Below are positions 7,231-12,251 of a stretch of 12,251 nt of DNA, in pieces (the stretch's first letter is position 1; each line of letters starts with the position of its first letter). Source of the DNA: Bacilli bacterium. GTDB lineage: Bacteria > Bacillota_I > Bacilli_A > Haloplasmatales > Haloplasmataceae. The DNA lies in NCBI GenBank assembly GCA_012513195.1, contig JAAZCR010000092.1, positions 1 to 12,251 of the forward strand. The letters run 5' to 3'. A model generated the notes under the pieces. It was given only the letters and a program-made list of their open reading frames with translations. It did no database searches and was not told where the DNA came from. The position numbers and the translations under genes were made by a program.

Positions 7231-7240
7231 GCGTTTACTT
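7225..7240. promoter_or_regulatory. cre-like sequence at the pfkA promoter
   Basis: The plus-strand sequence AGTTAAGCGTTTACTT carries the core TAAGCGTTTAC of catabolite-responsive elements and fits the degenerate B. subtilis CcpA consensus except at three conserved positions (TG read as GT, and one A read as T). It overlaps the candidate -35 and the last two bases of it fall in the dnaE stop codon. CcpA control of pfk-pyk is known in lactic acid bacteria; here it is only suggested. Confidence 0.35.
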
Positions 7241-10200
7241 AAATGTCGATTTTTGTAAGATTATTTAAGATAATTTGTGCTTTACCATTTCGTTCTCTGA
7301 TATAACCTTTAAATAAATAAAGGTTATCAACATTTACATAATTAATTAACTTATCATATAAATTAGGGAAGATAACACCTTCGATATCGGTCATATCATC
7401 AGAAATCGTTAGAACTACCATGTTTTCATTTGTTTTCGTTTTAAGTTTTTTAACTTTTTCTAAATAACCGAGCAATTCTACTTCCTTATTAATATGCTTA
7501 AAGCTTTGACTAGGAATAATACCTGTAAATTGCTTATGATTAATATATTTACGAACAGGATGACTATTCAAATAGAAACCCAATAATTCTTTTTCCTTCT
7601 TCATTAAAATACTAGCAGGATATTCTTCATAATCTAAGGATAGTTCAATTTTATCAGTAAAATAACCGCTTGGGTTAAAGCGATAATAATCTAATATTTT
7701 ATGATAATTGTTTATCATCACGCTTTTAGGTAAATTAAACTCATCTAAAGCACCAGCGTAAACTAAAGCTTCAAAAGCATTTTGTTTAATGATACCCTGG
7801 GTCCGATAAACAAAATCAGGGAATGAAGTAAAGAGTCCTTTTTTCCGTTCCTTTAATAGACCTTCAGCGATATTTTTACCGATTCCTTTAATCGCAAGTA
7901 GGGAAATGCGGATATCTTTACCATTTTCGATAGTATATACATCATTACTCTTATTTATCGATATTGGGAGAATACCAATACCGTAACGTTTACAATCTTT
8001 AATATATAAACTTGTTTGACTTTCACTACCTAATACTTGACTTAATAATACTACCATAAATGGCACGATGTAATTGGCTTTTAGATAAGCCATTTGGTAG
8101 GAAATTAAAGCATAAGCAACGGAATGGCTCCGGTTAAAACCATAATCTCCAAACTTTAAGATATAATCATATAATGTTTCACTAGTTTCTCTATCATATC
8201 CATTTTGAAGTGCTCTATTGACAAAGTTTTCCTTTTCTTTTTCTAGGACCGCCTTTTGTTTCTTACCAATCGCTCTTCTTAGTAAATCCGCTTCGGAAAG
8301 ACGATATCCTGCGATTTTTTGCACAATCTTCATGATTTGCTCTTGATAGACAATAATACCATAGGTACTTTCTAAGATAGGTTTTAGATCTTCATGAAGA
8401 TATTCAATTTTCTCTAATCCTTTTTTTCTCCTAATAAATAAAGTGATATTATCTTTAGGCCCAGGACGATATAAGGCATTTACAGCCACGATGTCTTCGA
8501 ACTGTTCAACATTAATCTCTTGTAATACTTGCCGCATACCTTGTGATTCTAATTGGAAGATACCCGTGGTATCGCCCCGCGCTATTAATCGATAGGTCTT
8601 TTTATCATCTAAGGGAATATTGTTGATATCTATCGTAACACCATAGATTTCTTGGATAAGTTTGACAATTTCACTTATCGCCGTTAGGTTTCTAATCCCT
8701 AAGAAATCCATTTTTAATAGACCTAAGGCTTCTAAATCTGTCATTTCAAATTGGGTTTGATAGACATCATCTAAGCTTAATCCTAGTCCGACTAATCCGC
8801 GTAAATCTTCGTTACATATAATAATTCCAGCAGCATGGGTAGTGATGTTACGTGGAATATCTTCAATTTTTTCTGCCATAAAGAAGAGATGTTTGATATC
8901 TTTGTAGTCGTTGATTATTTGTTGGAGTTCAGGACTATTCTCAATATTTTCTTTAATCGATTGTAATGGATCAATTAACGAGATGATTTGTTCAATGCGA
9001 AACTCCTGAATATCCATAACTTTGCCTAATTCACGAAGGGCGCTACGACTTTGAAATGTTCCAAAGGCAATAATATGGGCAACATGATATTTACCATATT
9101 TACTTTGGACATACTTAATTACTTCATCACGCCTGTCATCTTGAAAATCTAAATCGATATCGGGCATGCTAATACGTTCAGGGTTTAGGAATCTTTCAAA
9201 TAGTAAATCATATTCAATTGGGTCAATATTCGTAATTCCTAAACAATAAGAAACTAAACTACCTGCACTAGACCCACGACCAGGTCCAACATAGATTTTA
9301 TTCTGTTTCGCAAATTTGACAAAATCATAGACGATTAAGAAATAATCACTAAAATTCATTTTGTCAATAACGCTAAGTTCATATTTTAAACGTTCGAGGT
9401 AAACAGAAGGTATGTTCTTAGTGTTTAAGCGTTTCTCCAATCCTACTCGACAGATCGCTTTCAAGTAATCGCTACTAGTGACATTCTCAGGCACAGGATA
9501 TTTTGGCAAATGAAAGCGACTAAAATCAATAGTAACATTGCACATATCGGCAATCTTCAATGTGTTTTCTATAGCTTCTTCATATCCATTAAATAGGCTT
9601 CGAAACTCTTCCGTTGTGAGAAAGTATTGATTCGTCGCAAATAAATCAAACCCTGTAGTGCCGAGTACTTCACCTTTATTAATTGCTTGGAGATATCTTA
9701 ACACCGATGCATCTGCTTTGGTTAAATATCGTACTTCTTGTAAACATACAGCGGGTAGATGATAACTTTGACAAAGTTCTTGCACCTTTTGGTTATTTAC
9801 TTTTATACTCGCGGTGAACTCAGGAAAATATGACAAGTAAAAGTCCCCTCTTAAGATGTCCTTAAGTTGATTTATATATAAATGATATTTCCTATTATTC
9901 GTTGGCAAGATTCCCAATAAATCTTCTTTAAACTCAGTAAGAAACTTAAAATCAAAAAGATCTTGATTCAATTTAACTTCTGTACAAAGTCTTAAGAGAT
10001 TTTCATATCCTTTATTAGTCTTAGCCAATAATATTAACGGAACATCATGTTCAATCAACACAGTCATACCTAGGATCGGTTTAATATTCGCATTAACGCA
10101 AGCGCGATAGAATTTAATTAGACCATGAACATTATTTTCATCAGTTATCGCTAAAGCTTGAATATTAAACCGTTTTGCTTGTTCAACATACTCTTCAATT

Positions 10201-10256
10201 CTTAAGGCACTATTTAAGAGAGAAAATACTGTCATAGTATATAATTGTGCGTACAT
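7239..10256 (-). CDS. dnaE: DNA polymerase III alpha subunit, DnaE type
   Basis: Replicative family C polymerase of the short Bacillus-type DnaE class, which in B. subtilis extends primers on the lagging strand before PolC takes over. The 1005-residue protein has, in order: an N-terminal PHP domain; the polymerase core with GPGRGSSAGS (about 324-333), the metal-binding pair in MPDIDLDF (Asp366/368/370 region) and third Asp in KMDFLG (Asp517); FQLES and YRPGP motifs; a helix-hairpin-helix (about 786-801, AIKGIGKNIAEG); and a C-terminal OB fold (about 926-1005). The PHP metal motif is strongly eroded: where active domains have HLHVHS and TDH, this has QLYTMT and TDE, so proofreading by PHP is unlikely. 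The start at 10256 is chosen because GAGGTG lies 6 bases upstream; the longer reading from 10283 contains that SD. It is divergent from the DUF368 gene. Confidence 0.96.
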   Translation of the reverse strand: MYAQLYTMTVFSLLNSALRIEEYVEQAKRFNIQALAITDENNVHGLIKFYRACVNANIKPILGMTVLIEHDVPLILLAKTNKGYENLLRLCTEVKLNQDLFDFKFLTEFKEDLLGILPTNNRKYHLYINQLKDILRGDFYLSYFPEFTASIKVNNQKVQELCQSYHLPAVCLQEVRYLTKADASVLRYLQAINKGEVLGTTGFDLFATNQYFLTTEEFRSLFNGYEEAIENTLKIADMCNVTIDFSRFHLPKYPVPENVTSSDYLKAICRVGLEKRLNTKNIPSVYLERLKYELSVIDKMNFSDYFLIVYDFVKFAKQNKIYVGPGRGSSAGSLVSYCLGITNIDPIEYDLLFERFLNPERISMPDIDLDFQDDRRDEVIKYVQSKYGKYHVAHIIAFGTFQSRSALRELGKVMDIQEFRIEQIISLIDPLQSIKENIENSPELQQIINDYKDIKHLFFMAEKIEDIPRNITTHAAGIIICNEDLRGLVGLGLSLDDVYQTQFEMTDLEALGLLKMDFLGIRNLTAISEIVKLIQEIYGVTIDINNIPLDDKKTYRLIARGDTTGIFQLESQGMRQVLQEINVEQFEDIVAVNALYRPGPKDNITLFIRRKKGLEKIEYLHEDLKPILESTYGIIVYQEQIMKIVQKIAGYRLSEADLLRRAIGKKQKAVLEKEKENFVNRALQNGYDRETSETLYDYILKFGDYGFNRSHSVAYALISYQMAYLKANYIVPFMVVLLSQVLGSESQTSLYIKDCKRYGIGILPISINKSNDVYTIENGKDIRISLLAIKGIGKNIAEGLLKERKKGLFTSFPDFVYRTQGIIKQNAFEALVYAGALDEFNLPKSVMINNYHKILDYYRFNPSGYFTDKIELSLDYEEYPASILMKKEKELLGFYLNSHPVRKYINHKQFTGIIPSQSFKHINKEVELLGYLEKVKKLKTKTNENMVVLTISDDMTDIEGVIFPNLYDKLINYVNVDNLYLFKGYIRERNGKAQIILNNLTKIDI

Positions 10257-10262
10257 AACGTT

Positions 10263-10268
10263 CACCTC
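10263..10268 (-). promoter_or_regulatory. Shine-Dalgarno site fixing the dnaE start
   Basis: GAGGTG on the minus strand, 6 bases before the ATG at 10256. The translation from there (MYAQLYTMTVF) begins at the PHP domain as in other DnaE proteins, whereas the ATG at 10283 would read through this site. Confidence 0.8.
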
Positions 10269-10286
10269 GAAATAAAATCCCATTAT

Positions 10287-10315
10287 ATTATACTAGATAA
10301 AATCATTGATTTATA
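10287..10315 (-). promoter_or_regulatory. Candidate dnaE promoter
   Basis: A perfect TATAAT (10287-10292) on the minus strand with TATAAA (10310-10315) at 17 bases as a poor -35 (3 of 6). A second TATAAT overlaps at 10282-10287. The spacer lies inside the imperfect palindrome 10291-10318. Confidence 0.4.
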
Positions 10316-10318
10316 GTA
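10291..10318. repeat. Imperfect palindrome across the dnaE promoter
   Basis: Outer arms TACTA (10291-10295) and TAGTA (10314-10318); inner arms AAATCA (10300-10305) and TGATTT (10307-10312) around a single T; the left side carries extra bases. It covers the -10/-35 spacer of the candidate dnaE promoter in the divergent intergenic region. An operator is possible. Confidence 0.4.
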
Positions 10319-10343
10319 GAATACCTGTTTTTTCGACTAATTC

Positions 10344-10374
10344 TTGCATTTTATGAATGTTATGATAGTATAAT
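10344..10374 (+). promoter_or_regulatory. Candidate promoter of the DUF368 gene
   Basis: A perfect TATAAT at 10369-10374, with TTGCAT (10344-10349) 19 bases upstream as a weak -35. It would give a short leader of about 20 bases that includes the SD (GAGG, 8 bases before the ATG). Confidence 0.45.
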
Positions 10375-10402
10375 AAATAAAAAACGAAATGAGGTAACAA
10401 CG

Positions 10403-11293
10403 ATGAAGTTTCTGAAATTACTCGGTCAAGGTATCTTGATAGGTGCAGGTTCAATTGCCCCTGGCGTAAGTGGTGGGGCGATCGCGATTATCTTTGGCTT
10501 ATATGAAAAACTTATTAATGCAATAAATAACTTTTTCAAGGATATAAAGAAAAATGCGTTATTCCTCATAAATATTGGAATAGGGGTTGCCATTGGCATC
10601 GTCTTATTTAGTTCAATTCAATTAACACTATTAAAACATTATCCCTTACCGACAATGTTTACCTTCGCTGGGTTGGTAATAGGTACTATTCCACGGTTAG
10701 TGAAAACTGCGAATAAGAAAGGCTGTAATTACTACTTACTGATTCCTTTGTTTATCTCTTTAGGAATTGGTATCTTCTTTTCGTGGGTGAATAAAACAAG
10801 TATAACCGACAATATTCAAGACCAAGATATCATTCTTAATCTCAAAAATATCCTCTATTTATTCCTCATTGGCATCATTTTGTCTGGGTCCCTTGTTATT
10901 CCTGGAATAAGTGGAACTGTACTACTATTCCTCATTGGTGTCTATGGGTTGGTAATGAATGCGATAGCGGACATCAAGAACATCTTCTTACTACCTTTCG
11001 GGTCTAAAGAAATGTTCCTTGAGTTTCTCGATAAAGTATATATCTTAATCCCCCTTGGCTTAGGATTAGTGGTTGGTACATTATTATTTTCCCGCTTAAT
11101 GGAATATTTAATTAATCATCATTATAGTATTACCTATTATGCCATCATAGGTTTCGTAATTGGTTCTATACTTGAACTAATCCCTATCTTTAATCAAGCA
11201 ATTAACTTTGATCGTACACTAGTATTAAGCATTATTCTCTTATTAGTCGCAAGTTTGGTATCTTATTATTTAAATAAGTTCGCTAAGGAATAA
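10403..11293 (+). CDS. DUF368 membrane protein, probable undecaprenyl-phosphate translocase
   Basis: A 296-residue polytopic protein, almost wholly hydrophobic, with roughly eight or nine membrane segments. It belongs to DUF368, recognised by two related signatures that imply an internal duplication: GAGSIAPGVSGG (14-25) and SGSLVIPGISGT (161-172), each followed by a GLYEKLINAI- or GVYGLVMNAI-like stretch. DUF368 members in Vibrio cholerae and Staphylococcus aureus (PopT) were shown to help return undecaprenyl phosphate, the lipid carrier for peptidoglycan and other wall polymers, across the cytoplasmic membrane. The function here is inferred from family membership. That role would fit an organism with a cell wall. 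The start has GAGG 8 bases upstream. It is divergent from dnaE and convergent with the ATPase; its TAA stop overlaps the shared terminator stem. No wall-synthesis genes sit beside it. Confidence 0.88.
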   Translation: MKFLKLLGQGILIGAGSIAPGVSGGAIAIIFGLYEKLINAINNFFKDIKKNALFLINIGIGVAIGIVLFSSIQLTLLKHYPLPTMFTFAGLVIGTIPRLVKTANKKGCNYYLLIPLFISLGIGIFFSWVNKTSITDNIQDQDIILNLKNILYLFLIGIILSGSLVIPGISGTVLLFLIGVYGLVMNAIADIKNIFLLPFGSKEMFLEFLDKVYILIPLGLGLVVGTLLFSRLMEYLINHHYSITYYAIIGFVIGSILELIPIFNQAINFDRTLVLSIILLLVASLVSYYLNKFAKE

Positions 11294-11320
11294 AAAAGCC
11301 GAGAAAAAATCGGCTTTTTT
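11292..11320. terminator. Bidirectional terminator between the DUF368 and ATPase genes
   Basis: AAAAAAGCCGA (11292-11302) pairs perfectly with TCGGCTTTTTT (11310-11320) around a 7-base loop, giving a GC core and a U-run on both strands. Both stop codons overlap it: TAA of DUF368 at 11291-11293 and TAA of the ATPase at 11319-11321. Confidence 0.92.
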
Positions 11321-12251
11321 ATTCTTTATAGAATGCTTTACCAAACTCAACAACTAACACGGGTAAAATTGTTAATAATAAGACCACAAGGAATTGTTTA
11401 GGAGTAAGCATTACAGTATTAAATAATTGTCTTGTGAAAGGATGAATGATAGTACCTAACTGGAGAATGAAGTTTAACACAAATGCGAAGATGACATATT
11501 TATTGGAGAAAATACCAATTTTTAAAATCGAGTAATGTTCACTCCTTATATTAAAGGCATGGAAGAGTTGTGAAATTGTTAATGTCATAAATGCCATAGT
11601 ACTACCTAGTAATTCACCATTTTGACGATAGCCAATATGATAGGCCGTAAATGATATAAAGCCAATTAAAATACCTTGAAAGATAATCATTATGGTACTT
11701 TCAAAATTAAGTAGACCACGATTGACGATTTTCTTCTTCATTAAATCTGGTTCAGCTTTTTCTAAACCTATCGCAACCGCGATGAGGGAGTCGGTGACAA
11801 GATTTCCCCATAATAATTGAACAGGAGTTAAGGGGTTAATCGATTTCCCATATAGATAACTGCCTAATAATGCCCCTAATAGAACTGTTAGAATTTCTCC
11901 GACATTGCAACTTAATAAAAATTTAATCGCTTTGCGGATATTAACAAAAATAATTCGTCCTTCTTCAACTGCCTTTACAATCGTCGCAAAGTTATCATCA
12001 GTCAAAATCATATCGCTTGCCTCTTTAGCTACTTCTGTTCCGCTTAAGCCCATCGCTATCCCAATATCTGCTTGTTTTAAGGCTGGAGCATCATTAATCC
12101 CATCACCAGTCATGGCAACAATCTTATTTTGCTTTTTCCAAGCTTTGACAATCCGAACCTTATGCTCAGGACTAACGCGGGCATAGACTCTAATATTTTT
12201 AATGCGTTTCTCTAGTTCACGATCAGTTAAATTATCTAGTTCACTTCCAGT
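11319..12251 (-). CDS. C-terminal part of a type II (probable Ca2+) P-type ATPase, cut by window edge
   Basis: The reading frame stays open to the right edge, so the visible 310 residues are the C-terminal end of a protein usually near 880-900. They begin in the P domain (YARVSPEHK, then TGDGIND at 48-54 and PALKQADIGIAMG) and continue through membrane helices M5 to M10. The phosphorylation motif DKTGT, nucleotide-binding and actuator domains lie outside. The ion-site signatures CNVGEIL in M5 (Glu119) and NLVTD in M6 (150-154) match SERCA/PMR-like calcium pumps, so ATP-driven export of Ca2+, or possibly Mn2+, is likely. In M8 the position of the SERCA glutamate appears to be Gln228 (LTISQLFHAFN), as in plasma-membrane types, which usually carry one ion. 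Starting the gene at the ATG at 12113 would be wrong, since conserved sequence precedes it. Confidence 0.9.
   Translation of the reverse strand, partial: TGSELDNLTDRELEKRIKNIRVYARVSPEHKVRIVKAWKKQNKIVAMTGDGINDAPALKQADIGIAMGLSGTEVAKEASDMILTDDNFATIVKAVEEGRIIFVNIRKAIKFLLSCNVGEILTVLLGALLGSYLYGKSINPLTPVQLLWGNLVTDSLIAVAIGLEKAEPDLMKKKIVNRGLLNFESTIMIIFQGILIGFISFTAYHIGYRQNGELLGSTMAFMTLTISQLFHAFNIRSEHYSILKIGIFSNKYVIFAFVLNFILQLGTIIHPFTRQLFNTVMLTPKQFLVVLLLTILPVLVVEFGKAFYKE

Noticed and set aside
7166..7238. Terminator after dnaE
   Set aside because: The only pairing near 7225-7241 is a short imperfect match without a proper stem and U-run; it fits a cre-like sequence better.
11905..12186. 93-codon plus-strand ORF opposite the ATPase gene
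   Set aside because: It lies wholly over conserved P-domain and M5 coding sequence of the ATPase; no independent support.
1..12251. Mobile element, phage, CRISPR, defence island or biosynthetic cluster
   Set aside because: No transposase, integrase, repeat-spacer array, restriction or nuclease gene, or biosynthetic enzymes are present; all recognisable genes are housekeeping types with similar base composition.

Overview
The window is a low-GC (about one third G+C by eye), AT-rich, tightly packed bacterial chromosome segment. Gene content and order point to the Firmicutes/Bacillota or a close relative: strong Shine-Dalgarno (SD) sites, a perfect CIRCE heat-shock operator, a Bacillus-type DnaE, and dnaE followed by pfkA and pyk. 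TGA appears to be a stop codon, because clpB ends in TGA a few bases before an intrinsic terminator, so this is not a code-4 mollicute. A DUF368 (undecaprenyl-phosphate translocase family) gene favours an organism with a cell wall. I cannot name the genus. All the genes look like core chromosome; I see no IS element, phage gene, tRNA, rRNA, CRISPR array or toxin-antitoxin pair.

Layout. Positions 1-64 (-) hold only the start of a gene for an exported protein, with its promoter and a non-coding stretch behind it. Positions 415-2976 (-) are the disaggregase clpB, with its own promoter, CIRCE operator and terminator. Positions 3226-4038 (+) are a Cof-type HAD phosphatase, convergent with a Nudix hydrolase at 4056-4682 (-) that carries two predicted N-terminal membrane helices. 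Upstream of the Nudix gene on the minus strand come pyk (4709-6169), pfkA (6184-7143) and dnaE (7239-10256). Transcription therefore runs dnaE, pfkA, pyk, Nudix. Divergent from dnaE is a DUF368 membrane protein (10403-11293, +), convergent with the C-terminal part of a type II, probably calcium, P-type ATPase (11319 to the window end, -).

How the genes fit together. pfkA and pyk encode two key irreversible steps of glycolysis and are almost certainly cotranscribed; a sequence resembling a catabolite-responsive element lies at the -35 region of their candidate promoter. clpB looks controlled by HrcA through CIRCE. The other genes are separate units for phosphate-ester and nucleotide housekeeping, replication, cell-envelope lipid recycling and cation export. 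Gene ends are unusually economical: at three places an intrinsic terminator hairpin also contains the stop codon, and sometimes the last sense codons, of the genes it ends. I did not find a convincing new multi-gene system. The most unusual single items are the membrane-anchored Nudix protein, the terminator/coding overlaps, the badly eroded PHP domain of DnaE, and a few unassigned inverted repeats in promoter regions.
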